The translations under genes and the position numbers were made by a program. From Pelagophyceae sp. CCMP2097 (taxonomy: Eukaryota > Sar > Pelagophyceae): 23,642 nucleotides of DNA. This document shows, in pieces, positions 1-9,126 of this stretch. A model generated the notes under the pieces. The model saw only the letters and a list, made by a program, of their open reading frames with translations. It was not told where the DNA came from and did no database searches. The stretch covers positions 1 through 23,642 of the forward strand of contig MU657440.1 of assembly GCA_026770575.1 (NCBI GenBank). The letters run 5' to 3'. Positions within the stretch are counted from its first letter, which is position 1. Every line of letters starts with the position of its first letter.

Positions 1-71
1 ACGGCGGGACCTCCGCATCAGGCCCCTTTGCCGTTTCCGAACGGAGTCACCCGCATCGAGGCTCGGCTAGT

Positions 72-1079
72 CTAGTCGACGTCCGAATCTTCTTTACGCG
101 CGAGCACGATGCAGTTGCCCTCGCGGTCGAAGCAGACGAGGCGGTCGTGGGCGACGCGCCGGGACGCGCAGGGCGGGTTGGCCGCTGCCAGCGCCGCTTC
201 CGCCGCATCGAGGCAGGGCACTTGGAGGCAGAGGTGGTGCGCCTCGGCTTCGGCCTCCCAGTTCGGTTCCACCCGCCCGGCGGCGGACCACGGCCCCTCC
301 CGCAGCTGGATCGCCACGTCGGCCTCCTGCGTGTGCAGCTCGAATGGCGGTAGGAAGAGCCAGCAGCCGCCCCAGCGGAACGCCGGCCGCTCGAGCGGCC
401 GCAGGCCCAGCACCTCGGTGTAAAACGCAGTCGCCGCCTCCCAGCTCCGGCACTCCAGTGCGCGGTGGTCCAGGCTGAGCACGCCCACGCTCCCCGCGCC
501 GAATTCCGCGCCCGCCGCGGCAAAGTGCGCGCCCGCGGCGGCGCCGCGCGCGTCCGCGACGGCGGCGTGCGCTTGCGCGAGGCGCGCGTCCGCCTCGGGT
601 TGTGCAAACTGCGGGAGGGCCGCCGGGAAGTCTGCGAGTTCGACACCGTTGCCGTCCGGGTCAAAGAGGAAGAGCTGGGTCGAGCCGCCCGCGGGGTTGT
701 CCGTCGGCACGAGTTGCGTCTCGAACGGCAGGCCGCGCCGCGTCAGCACTGCCGCGGCGCGCGCAATGTCGGCGACGCGAAAGGCCAGGTGGTGCCCGCG
801 CCGCAGCGCCAGCGGGTCGAGCGTCGGCGCATAAACTGGCGTCGCCGCGCATAAACTAGCGTCGCCGCGCTGCGACAGGCGCAGCCGCGCGTGCGGCGGC
901 AGTTTCAGCCAGGCCACGTCGGGCGATGCGGATCCCGGCGGTTCGACCTCGTGCAGCTCCAGGCCGAGGACGTCGGTGTAAAAGGGTAAGAGCCGCCCCA
1001 GGTCCGCCGTGCCGCGGCCGACGTAACCCAGAGTCACCGCCGCAAAGGCCTCCGCCGCCGGAGCCGCCTCCTCCTGCAT
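72..1079 (-). CDS. Double VOC (glyoxalase/dioxygenase-fold) domain protein
   Basis: A single open frame of 335 codons reads from an ATG at 1079 to TAG at 72-74. Two vicinal-oxygen-chelate modules are visible. Module 1 (about residues 14-150) has FYTDVLGLELHEVEPPG, then HHLAFRV and LFLFDPDGNGVEL. Module 2 (about 200-330) has LDHRALECRSWEAATAFYTEVLGL, HHLCLQV and VCFDREGNCIVL. This is the usual beta-alpha-beta-beta-beta pattern of glyoxalase I, bleomycin-resistance and ring-cleaving dioxygenase relatives. His and Glu at the expected metal-ligand positions are only partly kept: the first strand of module 1 lacks the His, and NCIVL of module 2 lacks the Glu. Substrate is therefore unknown. The frame stays open upstream to about 1211 but only from a GTG, so ATG 1079 is preferred. 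No intron is seen. Confidence 0.85.
   Translation of the reverse strand: MQEEAAPAAEAFAAVTLGYVGRGTADLGRLLPFYTDVLGLELHEVEPPGSASPDVAWLKLPPHARLRLSQRGDASLCAATPVYAPTLDPLALRRGHHLAFRVADIARAAAVLTRRGLPFETQLVPTDNPAGGSTQLFLFDPDGNGVELADFPAALPQFAQPEADARLAQAHAAVADARGAAAGAHFAAAGAEFGAGSVGVLSLDHRALECRSWEAATAFYTEVLGLRPLERPAFRWGGCWLFLPPFELHTQEADVAIQLREGPWSAAGRVEPNWEAEAEAHHLCLQVPCLDAAEAALAAANPPCASRRVAHDRLVCFDREGNCIVLARKEDSDVD
828..867. repeat. 20-bp tandem duplication inside the VOC gene
   Basis: Two adjacent 20-bp units (828-847 and 848-867) differ at one base. The unit contains gcataaact followed by ggcgtcgcc or agcgtcgcc. The period is not a multiple of three, yet the VOC reading frame stays open across it, in the loop between LSQRGD and TPVYAPT of module 1. 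Confidence 0.85.
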
Positions 1080-1931
1080 CGACTCGGCTGGGGCCCGTCG
1101 AGACACGTCTCCGCGCTGCCAACAAAAGAACCGACGCGTCGAGGCGACGCGCAGAACAGCTCTCTTCGGCCTAGCTTGAGCTCTCGAGCACAGAGGTGTG
1201 GCGTGGTGCACGTTAGGTTGAACTTTGGGGGAAAGCCAGGAGGCGCGTCAGCGCGCTCCCCAGCCGCTGTTTATTGTTTTAAAGGCCGTGAGTGTTGGAG
1301 CCTGGGGCGATGGTGGGAAGCTTCAAGACGCCGAGCTTGAGCTGTGCTCGATGGCGTGGTGCACGTTCTTCGCGATCGATTTCGAACACCGAAACATTTT
1401 TTATCGCTGAAAACCTTCGCCTTGCAATTACAATTGTATTGAAAGTTTAAACAGTTCAGCGAGTCACTCGCGCGATCCGCGATGAGAGGACGACTGTCCG
1501 ATCAAGTCTTTTCAAGAAAAGTCTGTGGGCTCTTTGCAGTGCTTCTTTGCAGGGAATAGGAATTCCTATCGCTTATAACGCCAAGGACTTTCTGGCAATC
1601 GCAGTTTTCGTCGGTTGGAGTTTGGCTCTGTTGGGAGTGATAGAGGACGTCGCGATGAGTCCCATGATGCCCGTACTATAGAAATTGTTTGTTTAAAACG
1701 CTCAAACTAAAAATCTTAACGTCTGTTTTGGCTCGTCTGAAGCGCCACTCGCGGCCACACCTCACCAACGCGCTCGAGAGCCCGCCCACAAAAGCCATGT
1801 TTGCGCCGTTGTCGCTCCGAAGAGTCAGTAATGACCCTTTGATGATGCCATTTGAAGCCGGGCTTTCAGTGGAACCGCCCCACACAGGGTGCATCTTGAG
1901 CAAGCAACCGCCGAGCCTTTCAAGTTAGGCT
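1080..1931. other. Intergenic stretch with direct repeats and small hairpins
   Basis: No convincing gene is seen between the VOC start and the SAM-DCD stop. Base composition is clearly more AT-rich from about 1400 to 1720 than in the flanking genes. Two words recur: agcttgagct (1173-1182 and 1334-1343) and ggcgtggtgcacgtt (1200-1214 and 1353-1367), forming an imperfect direct repeat about 155 bp apart just upstream of the VOC gene. Small inverted repeats include gcgag/ctcgc near 1459-1471, cttttc/gaaaag near 1508-1521 and the perfect palindrome at 1556-1569. The stretch should hold the VOC promoter and the 3' end of the SAM-DCD transcript, but I see no clear TATA box. Confidence 0.5.
1556..1569. 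repeat. 14-bp perfect palindrome ATAGGAATTCCTAT, copy 1
   Basis: This 14-bp palindrome is identical to the one at 13259-13272, the only other copy I noticed. Both copies are intergenic. Confidence 0.8.
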
Positions 1932-3340
1932 TTACGCGAGGAGGCGGCGCAGGAGCTCGTCCTTCTTGGCCAGCGTCAGTGCCCCCGATTGGTACTCGCC
2001 TAGAGAGGGTCGACTCGGTGACTTCTCTTGAACCGCCTTACAAACGGCGCACCCTTGGTGACGAGGATCGAGGCGGCGCCGTACTTGAGCGACGCCGTGG
2101 CCTCGATCAAAGGCTCAAACCGCAGCTGCGCCTATTTTTACGACCGTCGCGCGGCGCTCTTCCATGCCCTCACGAAAAGTGCACCGAGAATTTCCCTTCC
2201 CAGGCTTCGGGCTCGAGGTCGAGGGCGGCGGCGCCGACGGCCTTGAACGGGCCGTGTAGCTCGCTCCCTGCGACGCAAAGGTCATCCGTTGAGGCTCTCT
2301 GCGGAAGAGCGACAATGCCACGCACGGCTAAAGTCGAGGAGGAAGAGGACCGTCGTCCGCGTGATCTAGCCGGGGCGATTTCAAGGCAGGTATTTGCAGA
2401 CTCTGACGGGAACGCAATCAACGCGCCTGCTTGACGTGCTTGAGGTGGTTGCGGGGGAGGCCGAAGAGCTTGCGGCGGAAGACCTCGTCTCGCGTCTTCT
2501 TATCGCACAGGAAGATGAAACCGCCCTAGGCAGCAATCGATCCTCCGCGCCCCTCCAAGACGCAAAAGACTCGCCGGCGCGTCGAACCTAGCATCCGGCG
2601 GGTCCACGGGGTGCCTTGGAGAGCGGCCGAACTGAACTCACGAGTCGGCGGCGCCGCGCGTAGATGCGGGCGGCGCGCGCGGGGCCGGCGCGCGCGGCGG
2701 GGCGGGCGCCGCGGGCGCGCGCGCCGCGGCGCGCCAGTCCTGCGGCGGCGGCGGCGGCGGCGAAAAGGCCGGCGGGAGCGCAGGCGCCGGCGCCGGCGAA
2801 AAGGCGGGCGGGATCGTAAAGGCGGGCGTGGACACGTGCGCCAGCCGCGAAATTTCGTCGCCGATGCGGGCCTGAGCGGGCTTCGTCCTTGGCGGGCATC
2901 TCTTGGAGCTGCCCCACTGTCTTGATGCCCCACTGTGGCACGAAATTCAAAACCCCCGGGTTGAATCGAATCTTACCGGGATGCCCATAGCCTCGTAGTC
3001 GCAGAGGAGGAGGATTCGGAGCGTGGCGAGGTCGGCGGCGTCGTGTTGGTCCAGGATGGGGCCGTATATGCCAAGACCTAAATTTGGCGCCGTTTTACAA
3101 CGGCGCGGTGCCGAGCCGACGCACCGTGCTCTTCGAGGAGCTTGCCGAGCGCCGAATGGCCTGCGCGCCGCAAAGGGAGTGGAGTGTGGCCTCGAGCGCC
3201 TCAACGGCGTGGCCCCTTTTTTTTCACAGACGCGGCGGTCGACTTTTCCGCGCGCGGTCCACGGGCGCGGCGCGGAGCGGCCGTGGTCCAGCGGCGCAGG
3301 GCGGCGGGTGCTGTGCGAGCGACGCGAGAATGGAGGTCAT
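1932..3340 (-). CDS. SAM domain - DCD domain protein, nine exons
   Basis: Predicted exons (descending): 3340-3244, 3160-3125, 3077-2977, 2932-2642, 2525-2427, 2365-2326, 2267-2185, 2131-2053, 1999-1932; TAA at 1932-1934. All phases close, giving 297 residues. Residues about 33-85 (SALGKLLEEHGLGIYGPIL, then TLRILLLCDYEAMGIP and WGIKTVGQLQEM) resemble a sterile alpha motif. An Ala/Arg-rich linker follows. Residues 176-297 match the DCD (development and cell death) domain: GGFIFLCDKKTRDEVFRRKL, GLPRNHLKHVKQ, VLFLLDFSRSELHGPFKAV, EAWEGKFSAQLRFEPLIEA. The end is LAKKDELLRRLLA. DCD proteins in plants are stress and cell-death associated and bind protein partners; SAM usually oligomerises. The intron at 2366-2426 needs a GC donor. 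The start and the first two exons are the least certain part; the frame stays open upstream of 3340. Confidence 0.78.
2366..2426 (-). other. GC-AG intron in the SAM-DCD gene
   Basis: Reading VKQ directly into ITRTTVLFLLDFS keeps the DCD domain collinear and in phase 0 only if the donor is GCGCGT at 2426-2421, with acceptor CTAG at 2366. A GT donor one step away (cgcGTTGAT) gives the wrong phase. Confidence 0.6.
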
Positions 3341-3664
3341 GGGAGTGCCGTCGTCAAATAAGGCAAAAGTCGGCCACGATCCGCCTTGAGCTTCCAAAAC
3401 CTCACGCTGTGGGGGAAAGTGGGGCGAGGGGGGGCGACGACCTTTCCTAGCCTTGATTGCCCGACGCGCCTCGTCAATTCGAACTCGAGGCCCGGGGGCG
3501 GGGGCCAGCAAAGAGTCGCTAATAAACCTGGCCGCCTCTTGAACAGTCCCTGACTTTGCACAAGGGTGACACGTCTCGTGGTTCCACTCGCCGCTGCTGT
3601 CGCCACAAGCTTCCCCCAAGACACAGCAGTGCACCGGCCTCGGTGCGGCTCGGAGTGGCACATA
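3341..3664 (-). other. Open minus-strand frame of uncertain status
   Basis: This frame continues the first SAM-DCD exon upstream without a stop to about 3661. It encodes a Cys-rich piece (CCVLGEACG, then ETCHPCAKSG) followed by AARFISDSLLAPAPGP and ARRAIKARKG. It begins at no ATG, only a GTG at 3661. It may be a 5' part of the SAM-DCD gene, a lost exon, or 5' leader. I do not recognise it. Confidence 0.35.
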
Positions 3665-4321
3665 TTAGTCGTCGAGGCTTGACATAGCTGGCGGCTTCCC
3701 CCCTTTTCGTCGAATGTCCGTCCCAGGGTAATTGCCCGGCTCCGACGCCGGCTCGTCGTGGGCGGACGCCGGTGCGGGTGCGGGCGGCGCGTTGGCGGTG
3801 ACGGCGCTGACCGTTGAACGCATCTTGTCCGCGTGCGTCTGCCGCCGCCCGGCCTCCTGCGCAGCCTCCTGCGCCGGCGACGGCGGCGGCGCCGCCTTCT
3901 CCTTGTACGCCGCCGCCGGGCTCACGGGCGCCCGCCTCGAAGCGGGCGCCGGCCGCGCGTCGTCGGAGGGCGCGGGCCGAGTGTCGACGGAAGGTAATGG
4001 CCGCGCGTCGACGGGCGACGGGGCGTCGTAGGACACGTCCGTGAGGAGGCCGCCGGTATTGGGCCGGTACGTCTTCGGGTGCGGCGCGAGGATGAGCGGC
4101 GCCGGCTCGTCGGGCGGCGCTTCGAACTCTTCGTCTGCGTCCGGGGGCGCGCCGCACTCGTTCGCCGCCGATTGGGCCTGCTCAGCGATCACATCCGTGT
4201 AGTTTTCGTGCGCCAGGTCCAGCGCCGACTCTGCGGCCTCCGCGCGCTGCACTGCCGCGCGGAGGCGCGCGATGGCGTCGAGCTCCGGGGGGTTCTCCGG
4301 CAGTGTCGTCAGAAACGACAT
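3665..4321 (-). CDS. Uncharacterised Pro/Ala-rich protein with short coiled coil
   Basis: The ATG at 4321 opens a 218-residue frame ending TAA at 3665-3667. The N-terminus (MSFLTTLPENPPELDAIARL) runs into a heptad-like, Ala/Glu-rich helix (about residues 15-50, RAAVQRAEAAESALDLAHEN). An acidic patch and a long low-complexity Pro/Ala/Asp segment follow, with repeated DARP and PAPSDDARP words (about 90-140). The C-terminus is basic (DIRRKGGKP) and ends SSLDD. No catalytic motif or membrane segment is visible and I do not recognise a family. The frame extends upstream to 4435 only from a TTG. It is divergent from PP4R3 and shares a 383-bp upstream region with it. Codon-position GC bias supports a real gene; a spurious frame in GC-rich DNA remains possible. 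Confidence 0.55.
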   Translation of the reverse strand: MSFLTTLPENPPELDAIARLRAAVQRAEAAESALDLAHENYTDVIAEQAQSAANECGAPPDADEEFEAPPDEPAPLILAPHPKTYRPNTGGLLTDVSYDAPSPVDARPLPSVDTRPAPSDDARPAPASRRAPVSPAAAYKEKAAPPPSPAQEAAQEAGRRQTHADKMRSTVSAVTANAPPAPAPASAHDEPASEPGNYPGTDIRRKGGKPPAMSSLDD

Positions 4322-4704
4322 CACGCCGACGAGCGCACCGCGCGAGGGCCGCGGCAAGGGCCGGCCGGGACCGCCGACGGCCAGCCAGACGTCGAGGCAG
4401 CCCTCTCGTCGGCGTGACCCGGCGCCGCGTTGCAACGTTGAACGTTAACCCGGCGTGACCTTGACTTTTGGCGACGTTTCGAATGCGCGCTGCCGGGCGT
4501 CCACCACGCGTGACCGGTGGCAGGCGCGGCCGGTCGCGAGCGATCCCCGCCGCGCGCGCCCGGCGTTGTGATATGGGTGTCGCCGATGCATTTTCGGCAT
4601 TTTCAAGTTGCGAGGGCGCGCGGTGCTAGTTGCGAGTACTCGTGCGAGTGCGAAGCGGGCGTGCTGCCGCATCCCGAAGGCCCGTCTGCGCCTGGCGCCG
4701 CCGC
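4322..4704. promoter_or_regulatory. Divergent promoter region between the 3665-4321 gene and PP4R3
   Basis: The 383 bp separate two head-to-head start codons, so both promoters should lie here. No TATA box is evident. gcgagtactcgtgcgagtgcg near 4631-4653 contains a small inverted repeat (gagtactc) of unknown meaning. The PP4R3 start context gccgcATGG is a good Kozak match. Confidence 0.45.
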
Positions 4705-7700
4705 ATGGCGCTCGCGGAAGGTGGCGCGGCGGAAAGCGCCTCTGCGCCGCGCGAGGCCGACGACGAGTCGACGGTGGCCGACGACGCGACGGTTAGCAGC
4801 GCCGAAGGCGACGCCGCCGCGGACGCGGACGCCGCGGAAGAAGACGACGCGTGGCGCGTCAAGGTCTACCGCTTGAACGTTAGTGGGCAGTGGGACGACT
4901 GCGGCACGGGCCGCGTAGCTTTGGACGACGATGACTTGTCGAAGGTGCGTCCGACAAAAGGCAACCGCCGCCGATTCACGCATCCGCACAGCCGTCGCTG
5001 CGCGTCGAGTCCGAGGACGACGACGGCGCCGTCTTGCTCGTCTCGGACGTCGTCTCGGACGTCGACGCGCGCGCCACCCGCGTCGACCGCAAACGCTCGA
5101 GTGGCGGGCGCGCGCGTCGCAGAGGGGGCGGCCAGCGGCGCGGCCAGCGGCCAGCGGCGCGAAGGAGGGCGCATCGAAGGCGCCCCGAGGCTGCTGCGGA
5201 GACGACGCGTCGGTCGGCACGCGCGGCCGGTAGGTACCAGCGGCAAGGCGAGAACATCATCACGTGGGACGCGCGCAGCGGCGACGCCGGTGCGTCGGCG
5301 CGGCATCTCCGATTCGAGTTGCGTGAGTGAATTTGAATTACCAGGCGCGGCGCTCGGCGACGAGGCCCCACCCGACGACGCCGGCGGCCCGCGCGAATGC
5401 GTCGTCGCGCTCAGCTTCCAGGTCCGTGCTCCCATCTCGATGCAGAGTTCGAACGAGGGATAATGCGATGAAACGCTTTACTAGGAGAGAGAGGGGTGCG
5501 ACGACGTGTGGCGACGCCTCAACGAGCTCACCGCGCGCATGGCCGCGTCGCGGCGGCGCTTCGGCCGGCCGCACTCGCCGCCGCTGCCGGGAGCCACCTC
5601 GCCGGGCGCGCCGGCCCCGCGGCGCGGCAACGAGTTTGACGGGCGTGGACCGGGAGACGACGGGCGTGGACCGGGAGACGACTTGCAATCGTCGCTCCAG
5701 CTGCGTTTGGGCAACGCGGCGCCGTCGCACGCGTTTTTGAACCACGTCCTCGGCGCGCGAGGCGCCGCGCTGGCGCTGAGGCTCGCCGCCGATGCCGCGA
5801 TGCCCTTTGTCCCGCCGCAGTGGCGGCCGCTCCCGCCGCCAAGGGCGCCAAACGCTTTAGACGACTGGGCGTGTACTTTGGCGAGGGCGGCCTCGAACGC
5901 GTCGGCCAAGGAAAGATACGCGGGGACTTTAATGTCAGATGACCGCCTTTTATTACGTCAACTGACCAGCCTTTTTGACGACTCTGAAGACTTGGACGAC
6001 GTCGAGGCTCTGCGGAAGCTCGCAGACGTCGTCAAGCTCATCGTCCTCTTGAACGAGGCGCCTCTGACAGAAGTCTTGCTCGACGATCCGCTCTTCGAAC
6101 CTATCCTTGGAGCTCTCGAGTACGCCGCCGACTTGAAGTCGCGGAGGCCGCCGCAGCCGCCCGTCGCAAGGCGCGACGAGGCCGCCGCCGCCGCCGAAGA
6201 CGCGACCGCCGCCGAGGCCTCTGCCGTGGCCGCCGAGGCCTCTGCCGTGGCCGCCGAGGCCGCCGTGGCCGCCGAGGCCGCCGTGGCCGCCGCGGCCGCG
6301 GAAACTTTGGCGGCGTGCGCGCCGACGCCCGGGGGCGACGCCGACGAGTCGATGGCCGCGGTCGACGCGACGACGCCCGACGATGGCGACGAGGCGTACG
6401 ACTCGCGCACTCTCACGCAGAACAGCCAGACGCCGCCTTTCTCGCAACGCCGGCACTCCATGGCGACGACACTCGTGCAGGACGACGACCCGGCTTCCGC
6501 GACGACGGCGCGCGACGCACAAAGGGTGCCCCTTCGCGAGATGGCGCTTGGGTCGAATTTCAGAGAGGCCGTCAGGATGACGGACGACGTCCTCCGAGCG
6601 CGCATCGTGCAAAACTTCCGCGGCGCCGTGCTCAAGGAGGCCGTTCTCCGGCCGGGCGTGGACGCCTCGCAGCTTTCGGCTCTCTCGGCGATCACTTTTT
6701 TTAACAACAACGACATCCTCCGGCGACTGTACGAGACGTCTTATCTGGAACAAGTCGTTTTAGTCGCAATGGCGGAAGACCGAGGCGCCTCGCTCCTCGC
6801 CCTCAGGTTCTTGCGGGAGATGGTCGCCGTCTCGAGGAATTCGCAGCCGTCGGTGCGGGAGTCGTTGTATCGTCATTTGTTCTTCGAGACTCAACTCTTC
6901 GACGCGCTCTCCGTCTCGCTCCAGCGCACCTTTACCGGCGACGCCGACGGTTCGCTGCAGCGGACGTGCTGCGTCGAGATTGTCGCGACGGCCCTTCGGG
7001 TCAACGCCTCGTCGCTCCGAAAATACGTCCTCCAACTCCAAAAGCACCCAGACCCGCCGCCCTGGGCATCCAAGCCCGATTCGCCAAAAGAGCCGTCGCC
7101 GAAGCGCTCGAAGACGGAAGCTGGCGACACTTTACTCTTTTGGCTTTTGAGGCTCGTCGCCTTGGAGCCCTCGGACGGCGCCTCGATTTCAATGCACGCC
7201 GCCGACTCCATCAAGCTGACGCTCGACACGGAGACGATGGACGACAAAGAAAGGGACGCCTTCCTTGGCTTGTTTTATGAGCATTATATACACTGGTTGG
7301 TGGAGCCTTTGTTCGACGGCGACGACGCGGAGACCGACGACGCCGAGACCGCACTGAAACGCGCCGCCGCGCAAACTATTGTGTGCGATGTGCTCGCGTA
7401 CTGCGTTCGATGCCACGCGTACAGGATGAAGTACTTCGTTTTGAGACACAACGTAGTGAGTTGCTCGTGCGCTGCCTCCAAGACGTTTTACGCAGTCGTC
7501 TAGGTGCGGCGCGTGGTGCGCGTGCTGGAGCGCGCTTCATCTTCTTCGAAGCAGCGGACTCTGAGCGCGCTGCGCTTTTTGCGGGCGTGCGTGGGCGCCA
7601 AGGACGACTTTTACACTCGGTACCTGGTCAAAAATGCATGTCTCGCGCCCGTCTTCGCGCTGCTCGAATTGCGGCGGGTCGACGCCGACCCTGATGCGGA

Positions 7701-8657
7701 GGGCGCCGCGGCGGATTCGCTGCGGAGGTGCGGCCGGCGGCGGCTCGGCGATAGCTTGGTCACGTCCGCTGTCGCTGAGTTGGCTGAGTTTGTCAGGTCG
7801 GAGAACATCAAACCCCTGGTGGCGCACATCGTCGACGTCCATTCAAAGTGCTTCGACGACGCCGGCAACGCCATGCTCTCGTCGATAATCGGGGCACTTC
7901 GGGTTCGGCACGCGCAAAATGAAGACGCGCTGGAACGAGCGCAGCGCCGCGGGCCCTCTGCCCTCGTCGAGGACGCGGGCGCCGCTTTGGTGCTGACGGC
8001 GCAGCAGCTGCGGCGGCGCGAGAGGATTCTGGCGGAAGACACGGATGAGGCGTATTTCGACGACGAGGAGGACCAAGACGACGACCAGCTCTCTTCCTCA
8101 ATCGACGACGACGACGACGGCGCCCTCTCGCCGCGCGAAAACGACGACATGCAGTCGCCGCCGCGCAGGCGCAACGGCGACGACGCCCCACGCCGAGTCT
8201 TCCAACCCGCGCCGGACGGTCCCGCCGTGGCGCCCTGGGTCCAAACGTCCTCCTACGACGACGGCGACGACGCGCCCATGGGGTCGTCGAGGCCGCACGC
8301 CGAGGCGGACGCGGACCGGCCGCCGCCGCCGCAGAGGCACGCCGAGGCGGACGCGGATGGGTTCGTGCAGCTGCGTAGCGGCGGCGACGACGACGCTATC
8401 GTCTTCGGCGCCGCCGCCGCCGCGGGCTCGGCAAAGGCGGCGCGCTTCGCGCCGCGGCGGCCCGCGGCGAAGATGACGATCAAGTGGAACTCTGGGGGCG
8501 CGGCGGCGGCGGTGCGCCTTTGCGAAACTTTGCCCTTTTCGAGTGGGCGCCCACATTGCCTCGCTAGGCGGCCGAGGACGGCTTCGTCGCGGCGCAGCAC
8601 GACGACCCTTCTTCGCCGAAGAGGCCGTCTTCGCCGAAAAGGCCGCGGACGTCGTGA
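4705..8657 (+). CDS. PP4R3: Serine/threonine protein phosphatase 4 regulatory subunit 3 (SMEK family)
   Basis: Predicted exons: 4705-4944, 4992-5081, 5241-5289, 5345-5421, 5485-7455, 7504-8511, 8568-8657 (1174 residues, phases close). Residues about 50-165 form the N-terminal EVH1/PH-like domain: WRVKVYRLNVSGQWDDCGTG, GENIITWDAR, VVALSFQ, EGCDDVWRRLNEL. This domain recruits PP4 substrates. The SMEK helical-repeat core follows (about 300-955): LLLRQLTSLFDDSEDLDDV, EVLLDDPLFEPILGALEY, FREAVRMTDDVLRARIVQNF, LSAITFFNNNDILRRLYE, ALRFLRACVGAKDDFYTRYL, AEFVRSENIKPLVAHIV. The tail is acidic and ends SSPKRPSSPKRPRTS, a likely nuclear signal. The protein is longer than usual PP4R3 (about 800-900) because of a poly-Ala/Glu insertion near residue 390-430 and an Asp-rich tail. 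The 48-nt intron at 7456-7503 carries an in-frame TAG, so splicing is needed. Confidence 0.93.
5641..5682 (+). repeat. 21-bp tandem duplication in PP4R3
   Basis: Two exact copies of a 21-bp unit (gggcgtggaccgggagacga plus c) encode GRGPGDD twice. Being in frame, the duplication is tolerated in a linker ahead of the SMEK core. Confidence 0.9.
6187..6300 (+). repeat. Ala/Glu-coding low-complexity tandem repeats in PP4R3
   Basis: Units of 12-21 bp built on gccgccgaggcc(tctgccgtg) encode repeated AAEASAV and AAEAAV. The tract interrupts the SMEK core between its first helices and the FREAVRM segment and is probably an expanded loop. Confidence 0.85.
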
Positions 8658-9126
8658 GAAGGGCCCGCGCCGCGCGTCGAAAAAAGGCGGCCACCATTCC
8701 ATCGATCACCCACACCGATCGGAGAACCGCCACGCCGCGATAATCATTCCTTCGCGACACCGACGTGAGAGGGAGGCCCAACGCAGACGGGGAACCCTGT
8801 TGGGGTCGTTGTGTGTTGTAACTCTACAGGTCTTATGAATGAAAGAACGGCCGAGTGGTCGACGAGGTCCGACTCGAGGTCGCGGCGATATCGATGCGCG
8901 TCGCGCAGCCGCGGCGACTTGATTAAGGATTGCATCTAATCCAATTTATAAAGGGGCTCGCAGGCGCTCCGAGCCGTTGCAAAGGTCCCGCAGGCGCCGG
9001 GAGGGGAGCGCGGAGGGTACGACGAATTCCCGGCGACGGAAGGTTCTCCAGAAGTTTGCTTCTCATTGGCTCCCCCAGAACTTCCTCAGTTTCGGCGAAG
9101 GACCCGTTTTTGATATCGACGTGGCT
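8658..9126 (+). promoter_or_regulatory. PP4R3 3' region and promoter of the secreted VOC-like gene
   Basis: No gene is seen in these 469 bp. A TATA-like element, TTATAAAGG, lies at about 8946-8954, preceded by CCAAT at 8941-8945 and about 175 bp before the ATG at 9127. This is the best core-promoter candidate for the downstream gene. The PP4R3 frame stays open here only if its last intron is not removed. Confidence 0.45.

Noticed and set aside
1676..1903. Minus-strand 75-codon frame with SLLTLRSDNGANMAFV, possible retroelement RNase H fragment
   Set aside because: The DN-A pattern alone is too weak, there are no flanking reverse transcriptase motifs or terminal repeats, and the region lies in a gene spacer.
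2638..2835. Pro-rich minus-strand frame (STPAFTIPPAFSPAPAPA) as the SAM-DCD linker
   Set aside because: It looks attractive, but the phase-0 GTGAGT donor at 2641 and the SAM helix both require the neighbouring Ala/Arg-rich frame.
5323..5344. GTGAGT donor at 5323 as the PP4R3 intron 3 start
   Set aside because: It would make a 22-nt intron and the wrong phase. GTGCGT at 5290 gives 55 nt and a collinear domain.
5953..6753. Long minus-strand frames opposite PP4R3
   Set aside because: They are Gly/Arg/Ser-rich reflections of the Ala/Glu repeats. The plus strand has clear SMEK homology.
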